From NCBI RefSeq assembly GCF_001884185.1, contig NZ_MAOE01000035.1, positions 1 to 64,000 on the forward strand: a stretch of 64,000 bases of DNA, written 5' to 3'. A model generated the notes under the pieces. The model did no database searches. It was not told the origin of the DNA and saw nothing but the letters and a program-made list of their open reading frames with translations. This document shows positions 36,264-48,081 of this stretch, piece after piece. A program made the position numbers and the translations under genes. This stretch comes from Bacillus albus (GTDB lineage: Bacteria; Bacillota; Bacilli; Bacillales; Bacillaceae_G). The first letter of the stretch is position 1, and the number at the start of each line of letters is the position of its first letter.

Positions 36264-37552
36264 TGAAAAAGTTTGATAAGTCGATTGCGGCGTTTGAAGA
36301 GGCGCAAGATTTAATGCCTGGTGGTGTAAATAGTCCGGTTCGTGCCTTTAAGTCTGTCGGTATGAATCCGTTGTTTATGGAGCGCGGAAAAGGCTCTAAA
36401 GTGTATGATATCGATGGAAATGAATACATCGATTACGTATTATCATGGGGTCCTTTAATTCATGGTCATGCAAACGACCGTGTTGTAGAAGCTTTAAAAG
36501 CTGTTGCTGAAAGAGGTACAAGCTTCGGTGCCCCAACGGAAATTGAAAATAAATTAGCGAAACTTGTTATTGAGCGCGTACCATCAATTGAAATTGTACG
36601 TATGGTTAACTCTGGAACAGAAGCGACAATGAGTGCGCTACGTTTAGCTCGTGGTTATACAGGCCGTAATAAAATTTTGAAATTCATTGGTTGTTACCAC
36701 GGTCATGGTGACTCGTTATTAATTAAAGCAGGTTCTGGTGTGGCAACGCTAGGTTTACCAGATAGCCCTGGTGTCCCAGAGGGTGTAGCGAAAAATACGA
36801 TTACAGTAGCGTATAACGATTTAGAAAGTGTAAAATACGCTTTTGAGCAATTCGGTGATGATATTGCTTGTGTCATTGTAGAACCAGTAGCAGGGAATAT
36901 GGGTGTTGTTCCTCCGCAGCCAGGATTTTTAGAAGGGCTTCGTGAAGTAACAGAGCAAAATGGTGCATTGCTTATTTTTGATGAAGTAATGACAGGATTC
37001 CGAGTTGCTTATAATTGCGGACAAGGTTATTACGGTGTAACACCTGATTTAACTTGTTTAGGTAAAGTAATCGGTGGTGGGTTACCAGTAGGAGCATACG
37101 GTGGTAAAGCAGAAATTATGCGCCAAGTTGCACCGAGCGGACCGATTTACCAAGCAGGTACTTTATCAGGTAACCCACTTGCAATGGCAGCAGGATATGA
37201 AACGTTAGTACAGTTAACGCCAGAATCATATGTAGAATTCGAGCGTAAAGCTGAAATGTTAGAAGCTGGCTTACGTAAAGCGGCTGAAAAACATGGCATT
37301 CCGCATCATATTAACCGTGCAGGTTCTATGATTGGTATCTTCTTTACAGATGAACAAGTCATTAATTACGATGCAGCAAAATCTTCAAACTTACAATTCT
37401 TTGCAGCTTACTATCGTGAAATGGTAGAACAAGGTGTATTCTTACCGCCATCTCAATTTGAAGGCTTATTCTTATCGACAGCACATAGTGATGCGGATAT
37501 TGAGGCGACAATTGCAGCGGCTGAGATTGCTATGTCAAAATTAAAAGCTTAA
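36263..37552 (+). CDS. hemL: Glutamate-1-semialdehyde 2,1-aminomutase
   Basis: PLP enzyme making 5-aminolevulinate. The 429-aa protein has the PLP lysine Lys268 in [13 protein letters not shown], the [10 protein letters not shown] motif and [11 protein letters not shown]. Last gene of the hem operon, ending in a terminator. B. cereus-group genomes usually carry a second hemL elsewhere, so the copy number cannot be judged from here. Confidence 0.97.
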   Translation: MKKFDKSIAAFEEAQDLMPGGVNSPVRAFKSVGMNPLFMERGKGSKVYDIDGNEYIDYVLSWGPLIHGHANDRVVEALKAVAERGTSFGAPTEIENKLAKLVIERVPSIEIVRMVNSGTEATMSALRLARGYTGRNKILKFIGCYHGHGDSLLIKAGSGVATLGLPDSPGVPEGVAKNTITVAYNDLESVKYAFEQFGDDIACVIVEPVAGNMGVVPPQPGFLEGLREVTEQNGALLIFDEVMTGFRVAYNCGQGYYGVTPDLTCLGKVIGGGLPVGAYGGKAEIMRQVAPSGPIYQAGTLSGNPLAMAAGYETLVQLTPESYVEFERKAEMLEAGLRKAAEKHGIPHHINRAGSMIGIFFTDEQVINYDAAKSSNLQFFAAYYREMVEQGVFLPPSQFEGLFLSTAHSDADIEATIAAAEIAMSKLKA

Positions 37553-37562
37553 TTGAATAAAG

Positions 37563-37598
37563 AAAATCGCTCTCCATAAGGGGGGCGATTTTTTTTAT
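37563..37598 (+). terminator. Terminator of the hem operon
   Basis: AAAATCGC-TC-TCC pairs with the GGGG-GGCGATTTT side, followed by T residues. Confidence 0.8.
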
Positions 37599-37661
37599 TC
37601 ATAAAGTCAGCTTTCCGCACATAAATCTGTAATGACATATAGTTTGGGAGGGGGAAAAGAA

Positions 37662-38639
37662 GTGGCAACAGATCATTCATTACGTTTTTCATTAAAAGAA
37701 TCTGTTTGGTTCCAAAAAGGACAGGAAGTCGAAGAACTTTTGTCAATTTCGTTAGATCCAGACGTTGAGATAGAAGAGCTTGATCATGAAGTTATCGTGA
37801 GAGGGCAATTAGATTTAACGGGAGAGTATGTTGCGCGGCAAGATGATTCGGCTTATTCATTAAGGGATCTATCACCAGCGAAGTCAATTGATTATGTAGA
37901 AACAAGGGAAGATGGGGTTAATGAACTTGTTCATTCCTTTCCGCTTGAAATATCAATTCCGAGAAACCGTGTGAAAGTAATTGAAGAACTATATGTATCT
38001 ATCGAGGAATTTGATTATGAATTAAAGGAAAATGGTTGCTTACAATTATTAGCGGATATATCTATTACAGGTTTATGTGATGAAGAAAGAATTGAGGATG
38101 AAGAGGAAGAAACGGCGTATGCTGAGTTAGAGGATGATTCAGCGCAAGAGTATGAAACTAGACCGACGCCGCAAGTTGAAGAGCCAGCTTATAAGGAATC
38201 AGATGAGTGGGAAGATTACGCATTTGAACCGTTCCAACTAGAAGAAAGAAAAGAGCAGGAAGTAGAGGAAGAGGGAATAGAAGAACATGAACTTGTAGAG
38301 CGTGAAGAAGAGCAAGAAACAACGCCACAATTTGAATTGTTCGGACGAAAAGATTTCAAGAAAGAACAAGCGAAAAAACAAGAAGTACAAGAAGAGGAAA
38401 CGTATTCACAGCGCGATGAAAATGCGCTTTATTTAACGAAATTATTTACGAAGGAACCGGAAGAGGAATTTACAAAGTTAAGAATGTATTTCGTGCAAGA
38501 AGGAGATACGATCGAATCTGTTGCAGATCGTTATGAAACGTCTGTACAAAACTTATACCGTGTTAATCAAACAGAAGATATATATTTAACTGCAGGACAA
38601 ATTATTTATATTCCTGTTTCAAGAGCAAAAGCGAAATAA
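37662..38639 (+). CDS. spoVID: Stage VI sporulation protein D
   Basis: Morphogenetic protein that encases the spore coat around the forespore. From the GTG at 37662 (after GGGAGGGGG) it is 325 aa. It has an N-terminal SpoVID domain (LRFSLKESVWFQKGQEVEEL), a long acidic low-complexity middle (about residues 140-260) and a C-terminal LysM domain (YFVQEGDTIESVADRY) that binds peptidoglycan or lipid II. An upstream in-frame ATG-like start at 37632 lacks a ribosome site. Next to ysxE as in B. subtilis. Confidence 0.93.
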   Translation: MATDHSLRFSLKESVWFQKGQEVEELLSISLDPDVEIEELDHEVIVRGQLDLTGEYVARQDDSAYSLRDLSPAKSIDYVETREDGVNELVHSFPLEISIPRNRVKVIEELYVSIEEFDYELKENGCLQLLADISITGLCDEERIEDEEEETAYAELEDDSAQEYETRPTPQVEEPAYKESDEWEDYAFEPFQLEERKEQEVEEEGIEEHELVEREEEQETTPQFELFGRKDFKKEQAKKQEVQEEETYSQRDENALYLTKLFTKEPEEEFTKLRMYFVQEGDTIESVADRYETSVQNLYRVNQTEDIYLTAGQIIYIPVSRAKAK

Positions 38640-38669
38640 GTGGGTGAGTGTTTTCACCCACTTGTTTTT
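38638..38669 (+). terminator. Terminator after spoVID
   Basis: AAGTGGGTGA pairs with TTCACCCACTT, then GTTTTT. Confidence 0.8.
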
Positions 38670-38705
38670 CTATAGGCTATGTTTTGAATAGAAAGGGTTA
38701 TTCGT

Positions 38706-39731
38706 ATGGATATGGAATTACGAAATCGCTATGAACCCATTGTAAGTCAATATAGATTGGATACGCAGCATATGGAAGAGCACGGAAGCGTAACGAAAAT
38801 TTATACGAATCAAGGTCCATATGCGCTAAAGAGAATAGAAGGCAGGAAGTTAGAGCGGAATAACTTTTTGCACCATATTCAATATTTGAAGGAGAAAGGT
38901 TTTTCAAATTATGTACCGATATACCATGCGACCGATGGCAATTATATTTTAAGTGACGGTACGTATAATTATTATTTAATGCCGTGGTTAGAACGTGCAG
39001 AAGGGAACGGCGAGGATAATGATCAATACCATAAAATGTTTCAAACTCTCGGGACGTTGCATCAAAAAACGGTAAAAGAAGAAACGTATACAGAAGAAGA
39101 TTTAGAAAAGCATTATACGAATATATCTGATCGCTGGGAGAATGATGGTGAAATGTTAGAAGAGTTCCTCGTAGAATCTGAAGCAAAGTGGTATATGTCT
39201 CCGTTTGAATTACAATATTGTACGTACTATCATCATGTAATGAGGGCGCGTGAGTTTGCAACGAAGCAATTAAATGAGTGGAACGATGCGATGAAAGAAA
39301 AAGAAAAAACACGCATTACTTTTGTGCATGGTAACGTATCGCTTAATCACTTTTTATTTGATTATGAACGGAACGGCTATTTTATTAGTTTAGAAAAATC
39401 GAAGTTTGCAACACCTGTGCAAGATATAGTAGGTTTTTATTCGCGGTCTTTAAACACATATCCAATTGCGCGAAGTGATCGGTTTGAATGGTATCAAATG
39501 TACCAAAAAAATTTCCCTTTTACGAAAGAAGAGCAACTACTTATGTTTGCATATATGACGTATCCATCGCAATTTATTCGGCAAATCCAGTCTTATAAGA
39601 AAAGAAGAGAGAGTCGTAATGAGGAAAATGAACTTCTCGGAGTAAAGAGCTTGCAACAAGCGCATTGGCTCGTTAGTAATATAGAGTATTTCCTATCGCA
39701 ATTACAAGCTGCCCAGCAGGGGAACGGATAA
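38706..39731 (+). CDS. ysxE: Spore coat-associated protein YsxE
   Basis: A 341-aa protein of the CotS/YsxE kinase-like (aminoglycoside-phosphotransferase fold) family. The ATP-side strand TKIYTNQGPYALKRIE and the catalytic-loop-like FVHGNVSLNHFLFD are visible; the canonical Asp of an HGD motif is replaced by Asn (HGN), so catalysis is doubtful. The B. subtilis homologue is a spore coat protein. Its position between spoVID and valS is conserved. Confidence 0.92.
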   Translation: MDMELRNRYEPIVSQYRLDTQHMEEHGSVTKIYTNQGPYALKRIEGRKLERNNFLHHIQYLKEKGFSNYVPIYHATDGNYILSDGTYNYYLMPWLERAEGNGEDNDQYHKMFQTLGTLHQKTVKEETYTEEDLEKHYTNISDRWENDGEMLEEFLVESEAKWYMSPFELQYCTYYHHVMRAREFATKQLNEWNDAMKEKEKTRITFVHGNVSLNHFLFDYERNGYFISLEKSKFATPVQDIVGFYSRSLNTYPIARSDRFEWYQMYQKNFPFTKEEQLLMFAYMTYPSQFIRQIQSYKKRRESRNEENELLGVKSLQQAHWLVSNIEYFLSQLQAAQQGNG

Positions 39732-39784
39732 AGTGCAACTTTAATTAGTATGGGTAGGACTGCCTGCAAATAGCGGGATAAAAA
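39730..39784 (+). repeat. Intergenic repeat, copy B
   Basis: Resembles 35198-35250 but has changes in the middle (AGTATGGGTAGGACTGCCTGC) that weaken the second hairpin. It starts at the ysxE stop codon. Confidence 0.75.
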
Positions 39785-39814
39785 GATAAGTAGAGGATGC
39801 TACTTATCTTTTTT
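39783..39814 (+). terminator. Terminator after ysxE
   Basis: AAGATAAGTAG pairs with CTACTTATCTT, followed by T residues. Confidence 0.85.
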
Positions 39815-39847
39815 GTGTGCCCGAAAATTCATAGACTTAAATTTATC

Positions 39848-39876
39848 TTGACGAATAAGGTTTCGTTTTTTACACT
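39848..39876 (+). promoter_or_regulatory. Promoter of the valS T-box transcript
   Basis: TTGACG and TACACT, spaced 17 bases, upstream of the leader. Confidence 0.6.
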
Positions 39877-39889
39877 ATTGTATATAATA

Positions 39890-40153
39890 ATTAACAATCA
39901 TATAAATGCCTTGAAGGGGAAGAGTATAACAAGAAACGTCTTCAGAGAGGAGAATCATTAGCTGGGAGATTCTCTAGATAGTTATGTTAGAAGGTAGCCC
40001 TGGAGCATCTTTTCTGAACGGAATAGTTCTCATTAGGAAAAGACGGATTTGTCCGTTATCAAATTAAGAGTATAAGCAAATTCTGAATTTGTTTGTAAAT
40101 AAAGGTGGTACCGCGATGTCCCTCGTCCTTTTTTGGATGAGGGGCATTTTTTA
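39890..40153 (+). ncRNA. T-box riboswitch controlling valS
   Basis: The invariant T-box AAGGTGGTACCGCG is at 40102-40115. It is followed by the terminator hairpin (ATGTCCCTCGTCC with GGATGAGGGGCAT, then T6). Upstream lies a long leader with stem I (from about 39930). Uncharged tRNA-Val should stabilise the antiterminator and allow valS transcription. I did not locate the specifier codon with certainty. Confidence 0.93.
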
Positions 40154-40171
40154 TTTTAAGGAGGGAAAATA

Positions 40172-42817
40172 ATGTCAAACACGGAAAAGAATTTACCAAC
40201 TAAATATGATCATATGTCCGTTGAAGAAGGCCTTTATCAGTGGTGGCTAGAAGGCAAATATTTTGAAGCAACAGGAGACGAGAAGAAACAACCTTATACA
40301 ATTGTAATTCCACCTCCGAACGTAACTGGTAAGTTACACTTAGGTCACGCTTGGGATACAACTCTTCAAGATATTTTAACTCGTACGAAGCGTATGCAAG
40401 GTTACGATGTATTATGGCTTCCAGGGATGGACCATGCAGGTATCGCAACACAAGCGAAAGTAGAAGGGAAACTTCGTGAAGAAGGTATTTCACGTTACGA
40501 TCTTGGCCGTGAGAAATTCCTTGAAAAAGCTTGGGAGTGGAAAGAAGAATACGCTTCTCACATTCGTCAACAATGGGGGAAAGTTGGTTTAGGACTAGAC
40601 TATTCTCGCGAACGTTTCACATTAGACGAAGGTTTATCTGATGCGGTTAATAAAGTATTCGTTCAATTATACGAAAAAGGCTTAATTTACCGTGGTGAAT
40701 ATATTATCAACTGGGACCCAGCAACACGCACAGCCCTTTCTGATATTGAAGTAATTCATAAAGAAGTTCAAGGTGCATTCTACCATATGAACTATCCATT
40801 AACAGATGGTTCTGGTCATATTCGTCTTGCAACAACTCGTCCAGAAACGATGCTTGGTGATACAGCAGTAGCGGTTCATCCAGAAGACGATCGTTACAAG
40901 CATTTAATCGGAAAGACAGTTACACTTCCAATCGTAGGCCGTGAGATTCCGATTATTGCTGATGAGTACGTAGAAAAAGATTTCGGAACAGGCGTTGTAA
41001 AAATTACACCAGCTCATGACCCGAATGACTTTGAAGTAGGTAACCGTCATGACTTACCACGTATATTAGTAATGAACGAAGATGGATCGATGAACGAAAA
41101 AGCTGGTAAGTATAACGGCATGGATCGTTTTGAATGCCGTAAAGCGTTAGTGAAAGATTTACAAGAAGCGGGTGTATTAGTAGAAATCGAGCCTCATATG
41201 CACTCAGTAGGTCATAGTGAGCGTAGTGGTGCAGTTGTTGAGCCTTACTTATCAACACAATGGTTCGTAAAAATGGCTCCACTTGCTGAGAAGGCAGTAG
41301 CGCTTCAACAAAAAGAAGAAGAGAAAGTAACGTTCGTACCAGAGCGTTTCGAAAACACATATTTACGTTGGATGGAAAACATTCACGACTGGTGTATTTC
41401 TCGTCAATTATGGTGGGGACACCGCATTCCAGCTTGGTATCATAAAGAAACTGGTGAAGTATACGTAGGTACAGAAGCGCCAGCAGATATTGAAAACTGG
41501 AATCAAGATAACGACGTACTTGATACATGGTTCAGTTCAGCGTTATGGCCATTCTCAACACTTGGTTGGCCAAATGAAGATGCAGCAGACTTCAAACGTT
41601 ACTATTCAACTGATGCACTAGTAACGGGTTATGACATCATCTTCTTCTGGGTATCTCGTATGATTTTCCAAGGTTTAGAGTTTACAGGCGAGCGTCCATT
41701 TAAAGATGTATTAATTCACGGTTTAGTTCGTGATGAGCAAGGACGTAAAATGAGTAAATCTCTTGGTAACGGTATTGATCCAATGGAAGTTATCGAGAAG
41801 TACGGTGCAGATGCAATGCGTTTCTTCTTATCAACGGGAAGTGCACCAGGTCAAGACTTACGTTTCAGCATGGAAAAAGTAGAATCTACTTGGAACTTCA
41901 TTAATAAAATTTGGAATGCATCACGTTTCGTATTAATGAACATGGATGATATGAAGTATGAAGAAATCGATTTAACTGGTGAAAAATCAGTTGCAGATAA
42001 GTGGATTTTAACTCGTTTAAATGAAACAATTGAAAGCGTAACACGTAACATGGATAAATATGAGTTCGGTGAAGCTGGTCGTTCATTATACAACTTCATT
42101 TGGGACGATTTCTGTGACTGGTACATTGAAATGGCGAAACTTCCACTATATGGTGAAGATGAAGCAGCTAAGAAAACAACTCGTTCTATTTTAGCTTACG
42201 TATTAGACCAAACAATGCGTCTATTACACCCATTCATGCCATTCGTAACAGAGAAAATTTGGCAACATTTACCTCATGAAGGCGAGTCTATTACAGTAGC
42301 AGCATGGCCAACAGTTCGCGAAGATTTACAAGATACAGAAGCAGCGGCAGAAATGCACCTTCTAGTTGATATCATTCGCTCTGTTCGTAACATCCGTGCA
42401 GAAGTTAATACGCCAATGAGCAAAAAAGTTCAAATGCAAATTAAAGCAAAAGACGAGGCTGTACTTGCTCAACTTACGAAAAACAGCTCTTACATTGAGC
42501 GTTTCTGTAACCCAAGCGAATTAACAATTCAAACGGATTTACAAGCGCCAGAAAAAGCGATGACTGCAATCGTAACAGGTGCAGAGTTATTCTTACCGTT
42601 AGCTGATCTTATCAATCTTGATGAAGAGAGAGCGCGTCTTGAGAAAGAACTTGAGAAGTTCGACAAAGAAGTAGAACGTGTACAGAAGAAACTTTCAAAC
42701 CAAGGTTTCGTAGCGAAAGCTCCTGCAGCAGTTATTGAAGGAGAGCGTGCGAAAGAGCAAGATTATCTAGAAAAACGCGAAGCAGTTCGCCAACGTCTAG
42801 CAGATCTTGAGAAATAA
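40172..42817 (+). CDS. valS: Valyl-tRNA synthetase
   Basis: Class I synthetase that charges tRNA-Val. The 881-aa protein has the HIGH-type motif in [15 protein letters not shown], the KMSKS motif, an editing CP1 domain between them ([16 protein letters not shown]), and a C-terminal tRNA-binding coiled coil ([20 protein letters not shown]). RBS AAGGAGGG. Under T-box control. Confidence 0.98.
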   Translation: MSNTEKNLPTKYDHMSVEEGLYQWWLEGKYFEATGDEKKQPYTIVIPPPNVTGKLHLGHAWDTTLQDILTRTKRMQGYDVLWLPGMDHAGIATQAKVEGKLREEGISRYDLGREKFLEKAWEWKEEYASHIRQQWGKVGLGLDYSRERFTLDEGLSDAVNKVFVQLYEKGLIYRGEYIINWDPATRTALSDIEVIHKEVQGAFYHMNYPLTDGSGHIRLATTRPETMLGDTAVAVHPEDDRYKHLIGKTVTLPIVGREIPIIADEYVEKDFGTGVVKITPAHDPNDFEVGNRHDLPRILVMNEDGSMNEKAGKYNGMDRFECRKALVKDLQEAGVLVEIEPHMHSVGHSERSGAVVEPYLSTQWFVKMAPLAEKAVALQQKEEEKVTFVPERFENTYLRWMENIHDWCISRQLWWGHRIPAWYHKETGEVYVGTEAPADIENWNQDNDVLDTWFSSALWPFSTLGWPNEDAADFKRYYSTDALVTGYDIIFFWVSRMIFQGLEFTGERPFKDVLIHGLVRDEQGRKMSKSLGNGIDPMEVIEKYGADAMRFFLSTGSAPGQDLRFSMEKVESTWNFINKIWNASRFVLMNMDDMKYEEIDLTGEKSVADKWILTRLNETIESVTRNMDKYEFGEAGRSLYNFIWDDFCDWYIEMAKLPLYGEDEAAKKTTRSILAYVLDQTMRLLHPFMPFVTEKIWQHLPHEGESITVAAWPTVREDLQDTEAAAEMHLLVDIIRSVRNIRAEVNTPMSKKVQMQIKAKDEAVLAQLTKNSSYIERFCNPSELTIQTDLQAPEKAMTAIVTGAELFLPLADLINLDEERARLEKELEKFDKEVERVQKKLSNQGFVAKAPAAVIEGERAKEQDYLEKREAVRQRLADLEK

Positions 42818-42830
42818 AAAATGTTTTTTA

Positions 42831-42860
42831 GAGACTCACTATATTGGTGAGTCTCTTTTC
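42831..42860 (+). terminator. Terminator after valS
   Basis: GAGACTCAC pairs with GTGAGTCTC, followed by TTTTC. Confidence 0.85.
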
Positions 42861-42911
42861 TTTGCGTATAATAGAATGATGAAGGTTGTCTTTTGAAAGG
42901 GGAAAGCATAC

Positions 42912-44213
42912 GTGATACATACATACGCAGAAGCAATAGGATGGATTCATAGCCGATTGAAGTTTGGTATTAAACCAGGGTTAGAAAGAATGAGATGGAT
43001 GCTAGAAGAGCTAGGAAATCCAGAGCGTCACATAAAATGTGTTCATCTTGCTGGTACAAATGGAAAAGGTTCAACGTTAACATATATGCGTTATATGCTA
43101 GAAGACGCAAAGTATAAGGTAGGGACATTTACCTCTCCTTATATTGAAACATTTAACGAACGTATTAGTGTGAACGGCACACCAATTGCAGATGAAGAAA
43201 TTACTGAACTTGTAAAGATGGTAAAGCCAATTGTTGAAAAACTAGATGAGACGGATTTAGGGGAAGCGACTGAGTTTGAAATTATTACTGTTATGGCAAT
43301 TTGTTATTTCGGTAAAGTTAATTTCTGTGATGTTGTTTTATTTGAAACAGGGCTTGGAGGGCGCTTTGATTCTACGAATGTGATTCACCCTGTTCTCACG
43401 ATTATTACAAATATTGGCCACGATCATATGCATATTTTAGGGAATACACTAGGAGAAATTGCATATGAAAAGGCGGGAATTATTAAGTCTGGTGTTCCGG
43501 TTATTACTGGTGTACAAGATGAGGAAGCGTTGCAAGTCATTCAAAAGGTTGCAAAGGAAAATCATGCAAACTTATACGAGATGGGCAACCATTTTACAGC
43601 GTTACATAAACAGTCTAGCGAAGATGGAGAACAGTTCGATTTTACTTGTCCTTTCGCCTCTTTTGAAGATGTGCGAATCTCAATGAAAGGCAGTCATCAA
43701 GTAGGAAACGCAGCACTTGCACTTATGGCAGTCATGTATGTAAAAACATACTTATCATTTTTAATTGAGGAAGAAGAAATAAGAGCGGGATTACAGGAAG
43801 CGTATTGGATTGGGCGCTTTGAAAAATTGCAAAGTAATCCAGATATTATTATAGATGGTGCTCATAACCCAGAAGGTATCGAAAGTCTTGTGAAAACAGT
43901 AGAATCACATTACAAAGATAAAAATGTAATAGTTTTATTTACTGCCCTTGGTGATAAACAGTTGCATAATATGGTAGGTCAATTAGAAACAATTGCCGAT
44001 GAAATTATTTTTACAACATTCGCCTTTGATCGTGCTATTTCAGCAGGCGAGCTTGCATCGTATGCAAAGAAAGAATCAAAATTAGTTTTTGAAAATTGGA
44101 AAGAGGCAATTGATACGAAGGTTGAAATGATTGGGGAAAATGATGTTTTTATCATAACAGGTTCTCTTTATTTCATTTCGGAAGTTCGAAAATATATTCG
44201 CGAGAAAAACTAG
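42912..44213 (+). CDS. folC: Folylpolyglutamate synthase / dihydrofolate synthase
   Basis: Adds glutamate to dihydropteroate or folates. The 433-aa Mur-ligase-fold enzyme has the P-loop GTNGKGST, FTSPYIETFNERI and the C-terminal DGAHNPEG motif. The GTG at 42912 follows GAAAGGGGAAAG. Position after valS is conserved. Confidence 0.96.
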   Translation: MIHTYAEAIGWIHSRLKFGIKPGLERMRWMLEELGNPERHIKCVHLAGTNGKGSTLTYMRYMLEDAKYKVGTFTSPYIETFNERISVNGTPIADEEITELVKMVKPIVEKLDETDLGEATEFEIITVMAICYFGKVNFCDVVLFETGLGGRFDSTNVIHPVLTIITNIGHDHMHILGNTLGEIAYEKAGIIKSGVPVITGVQDEEALQVIQKVAKENHANLYEMGNHFTALHKQSSEDGEQFDFTCPFASFEDVRISMKGSHQVGNAALALMAVMYVKTYLSFLIEEEEIRAGLQEAYWIGRFEKLQSNPDIIIDGAHNPEGIESLVKTVESHYKDKNVIVLFTALGDKQLHNMVGQLETIADEIIFTTFAFDRAISAGELASYAKKESKLVFENWKEAIDTKVEMIGENDVFIITGSLYFISEVRKYIREKN

Positions 44214-44238
44214 ATAGTCTTTGCTATCTAGTTTTTTT
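44208..44238 (+). terminator. Terminator after folC
   Basis: AACTAGATAG pairs with CTATCTAGTT, followed by T residues. Confidence 0.85.
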
Positions 44239-44378
44239 GTTCTACAAATGAAGTCAAATGCATACATATAAGATAAATATATAGGGTTATTTGGCGAATT
44301 CCTCTGACAAATATCTCGTTTTTTTGTGAAATGAATATGGTATGATGCGGACAACGATAAGAGGTGAGGTGTGAGTGT

Positions 44379-45341
44379 ATGGACAAGCAATCACGAACGA
44401 TCTCAGTGAAAGTGAATGGAACAGAAGCGAAGTATGAGGAGAAGAAGAAAGATGAATTTGAATGGATGGTAGTAGAAAGTGAAAGACCGAAAAACGTTGT
44501 TCCGTTTCAAAAAGCGAAATTAGTGTCTACAGAAAAAACACGGAAGAAGTGGAGCAATACGTTAATTGCAATTGTTGCAACGGCAATTATTATTGGTACG
44601 GCGTTTGGGATGGGCATGCTACAGTTACTGAAAGGACAAGGTGCGACAGGGGGAAGCGAAGTAACGGCTTCGAAGCAGACGCGAAATGAAGAATCAAAGG
44701 TGGGTGGAACAGCAGAACAAACACCAGCACAAAAAGAGGAAAAACCAAAAGCGCAGACAGGAACGTCATTAAATCCAATGAAATTATTTTTTGTTCAAGG
44801 AGGAATTTATTCTTCTGAAGAAAAGGGACAGGCTGCTCTTGAAGAGTGGAAAGGTAATGGAGGCGTTGCAGCTTTAAAACCGAGCGGTGATAAGTATGCA
44901 TTAGTTGTTGGTATTGCTAGCGATGAACAAGGCGTAAACCAATTAATGACGCAGTATAAAAATGATAATGTTTCCGTATTAAAAAAGGACTGGGATATAA
45001 CAGATAAAGTGTTACTTAAAGATGATAAAGAAGTTGGATCGTTTTTAACAAAAGTACAGCCATTATATACTCATTTAGCAAAATATGCTTCTAGCGTACA
45101 AGGTAGTGGGAAAAGTAATGCGAAAGATATAGGTGCGATTGAAAAAGAGTGGAAAGCGATTGAAAAAGAAGGGAAAAGTATGAAGCAAGAAGAAGCGAAG
45201 AAATTGTATATGTATACGTCAGTAGCTGTGCAAACAGTGAAGGATGGAAAAGGTGATAAGGAATCTTTGGCGAAATTAAATCAAGTTATTATTGATGGTA
45301 TGCTGTCATACGAAAAAATTGTTTCACAAAAGGTGGAATAA
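44379..45341 (+). CDS. spoIIB: Stage II sporulation protein B
   Basis: The 320-aa protein has a cytoplasmic head (residues 1-52), one membrane segment (about 55-78, LIAIVATAIIIGTAFGMGM), a low-complexity linker and a SPOR-like domain (about 127-205; LFFVQGGIYSSEEKGQAAL). In B. subtilis SpoIIB acts at the asymmetric septum during engulfment. The start is the ATG at 44379 after GAGGTGAGG. Order folC-spoIIB-maf matches B. subtilis. Confidence 0.88.
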   Translation: MDKQSRTISVKVNGTEAKYEEKKKDEFEWMVVESERPKNVVPFQKAKLVSTEKTRKKWSNTLIAIVATAIIIGTAFGMGMLQLLKGQGATGGSEVTASKQTRNEESKVGGTAEQTPAQKEEKPKAQTGTSLNPMKLFFVQGGIYSSEEKGQAALEEWKGNGGVAALKPSGDKYALVVGIASDEQGVNQLMTQYKNDNVSVLKKDWDITDKVLLKDDKEVGSFLTKVQPLYTHLAKYASSVQGSGKSNAKDIGAIEKEWKAIEKEGKSMKQEEAKKLYMYTSVAVQTVKDGKGDKESLAKLNQVIIDGMLSYEKIVSQKVE

Positions 45342-45359
45342 TAGGATAATGAAATGACG

Positions 45360-45390
45360 AAGGAAGAAGTATAGATGCTTCTTTCTTTTC
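45360..45390 (+). terminator. Terminator after spoIIB
   Basis: AGGAAGAAG pairs with CTTCTTTCT (one G-T pair), followed by TTTC. Confidence 0.6.
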
Positions 45391-45562
45391 TTTTGAATTT
45401 AGAGTAAAGTGCTTTCTCTATGACAGGAATATAATCGTGTTTTAGTAAGGAAGTATTATTTTGTTTAGAGAAAATAATATTTCTTTTATTTGTGGACAAA
45501 CTATTCCTTTGATACGATTGTTGTAAATGATTCTGCTTCATGTGAGAAAGGAAGGAGAAAAT

Positions 45563-46138
45563 ATGAGGGAAATTATTTTAGCTTCAGGATCACCACGTAG
45601 GAAGGAATTACTTGAGTTAGCTGGTGTACCGTTTGAAATTATTGTAAGTGAAGTAGAAGAAACGATTGGTGCGTATTCATCACCTTCTGATATTGTTATG
45701 TCACTTGCCTTGCAAAAAGCATCTGCGGTAGCAGAAACGAATAGTGATCACATTGTGTTAGGTGCAGATACAATTGTTACATATGAGTCGCGTATTCTTG
45801 GAAAGCCTTCTAATGAGGCTGAGGCGAAAGAAATGTTGCAATTATTATCAGGGAAAACACATGAGGTGTATACAGGTGTTGCAATTATAGCGAAAGACAA
45901 AACAGTCACTTTTTACGAGCGTACAGAAGTTACGTTTTGGGAATTAACAGAAGAGGAAATTGACGCATACGTTGCATCAAAAGAGCCTCTTGATAAAGCA
46001 GGAAGTTATGGCATTCAAGGTAAAGGGTCTATTTTTGTTCAACATATTCAAGGGGACTACTATAGTGTAGTCGGGTTACCAATTGCACGTCTTGTTCGGG
46101 AATTAAAACAATTTGATACTGATATAACCCATGCGTAA
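45563..46138 (+). CDS. maf: Maf-type nucleoside triphosphate pyrophosphatase
   Basis: The 191-aa Maf/Ham1-fold enzyme cleaves dTTP/UTP or modified nucleotides and is linked to septum formation. Motifs: [13 protein letters not shown] at the N-terminus, LGADTIV, and [11 protein letters not shown]. The start is the ATG at 45563 after AAGGAGG, not the upstream in-frame codon at 45527. Confidence 0.95.
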   Translation: MREIILASGSPRRKELLELAGVPFEIIVSEVEETIGAYSSPSDIVMSLALQKASAVAETNSDHIVLGADTIVTYESRILGKPSNEAEAKEMLQLLSGKTHEVYTGVAIIAKDKTVTFYERTEVTFWELTEEEIDAYVASKEPLDKAGSYGIQGKGSIFVQHIQGDYYSVVGLPIARLVRELKQFDTDITHA

Positions 46139-46185
46139 AATTGCATGGGATTTTCTTTGAGAGAACAAATAAAAGGGGTGGAGAA

Positions 46186-46863
46186 ATGAACGGTATTCGT
46201 GATGTTGTCAAAGAAGAACAGCCACGGGAGCGTTTATTGTTAGAAGGAGCTGGAAGTTTATCGAATCGGGAGCTTCTTGCAGTGTTACTCAGAACAGGTT
46301 CTAAAGAAGAAACAGTTTTAAAGTTATCAGATAAAATTTTACATCACTTTGACGGTTTACGTATGTTGAAAGATGCAACGTTAGAAGAGCTTATCGGTAT
46401 ACATGGTGTTGGGATTGCAAAGGCAACCCAGCTTATAGCTGCTTTTGAACTCGGTAGAAGAATGGTGCGTTTAGAGTATCAAAATAGATATAGCATTCGA
46501 AGTCCAGAAGATTGCGCGAGATATATGATGGAAGAAATGCGTTTCCTGCAGCAGGAGCATTTTGTATGTTTATATTTAAACACAAAAAATCAAGTTATAC
46601 ATAGGCAAACCATTTTCATTGGAAGCTTAAACACATCAATTGTACACCCAAGGGAAGTTTTTAAAGAAGCATTTCGCCGTGCAGCAGCCTCTATCATATG
46701 TCTTCATAACCATCCCTCAGGAGACCCCACGCCGAGCCGAGAAGACATTGAAGTAACAAAACGCTTAGTAGAATGCGGCCGAATTATTGGAATAGAAGTG
46801 CTTGACCATATTATAATAGGCGACCATAAATTCGTGAGTTTAAAGGAAAAAGGTCATATTTAA
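46186..46863 (+). CDS. radC: DNA repair protein RadC (MPN/JAB family)
   Basis: The 225-aa protein has a helix-hairpin-helix region (GIHGVGIAKATQLIA) and a C-terminal JAB1/MPN metal site (HNHPSGDPTPSREDI). Despite its name, a role in repair is not established. Starts at 46186 after AAAGGGGTGG. Lies between maf and mreB as in B. subtilis. Confidence 0.95.
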   Translation: MNGIRDVVKEEQPRERLLLEGAGSLSNRELLAVLLRTGSKEETVLKLSDKILHHFDGLRMLKDATLEELIGIHGVGIAKATQLIAAFELGRRMVRLEYQNRYSIRSPEDCARYMMEEMRFLQQEHFVCLYLNTKNQVIHRQTIFIGSLNTSIVHPREVFKEAFRRAAASIICLHNHPSGDPTPSREDIEVTKRLVECGRIIGIEVLDHIIIGDHKFVSLKEKGHI

Positions 46864-46996
46864 GACTATGCTTTTTACTTATTTTGTTTTATAATGTGAT
46901 TTATGAGTTTTTTGTAGAAATTTATCTACAAAAAGGATAAAGATATAAAAAACGTACTGTTTTTATAATATAAAGTAAGAAAAAATGAGTCCGTGA

Positions 46997-48040
<1,044 letters not shown>

Positions 48041-48081
48041 TATTGCAAAATAAAAATCAATGAAATTAAGAGGGTGTGAAC

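Noticed and set aside
38698-39312. 204-codon frame opposite ysxE
   Set aside because: A shadow of the coding strand; no ribosome site and a Tyr/His/Leu-rich composition typical of antisense frames.
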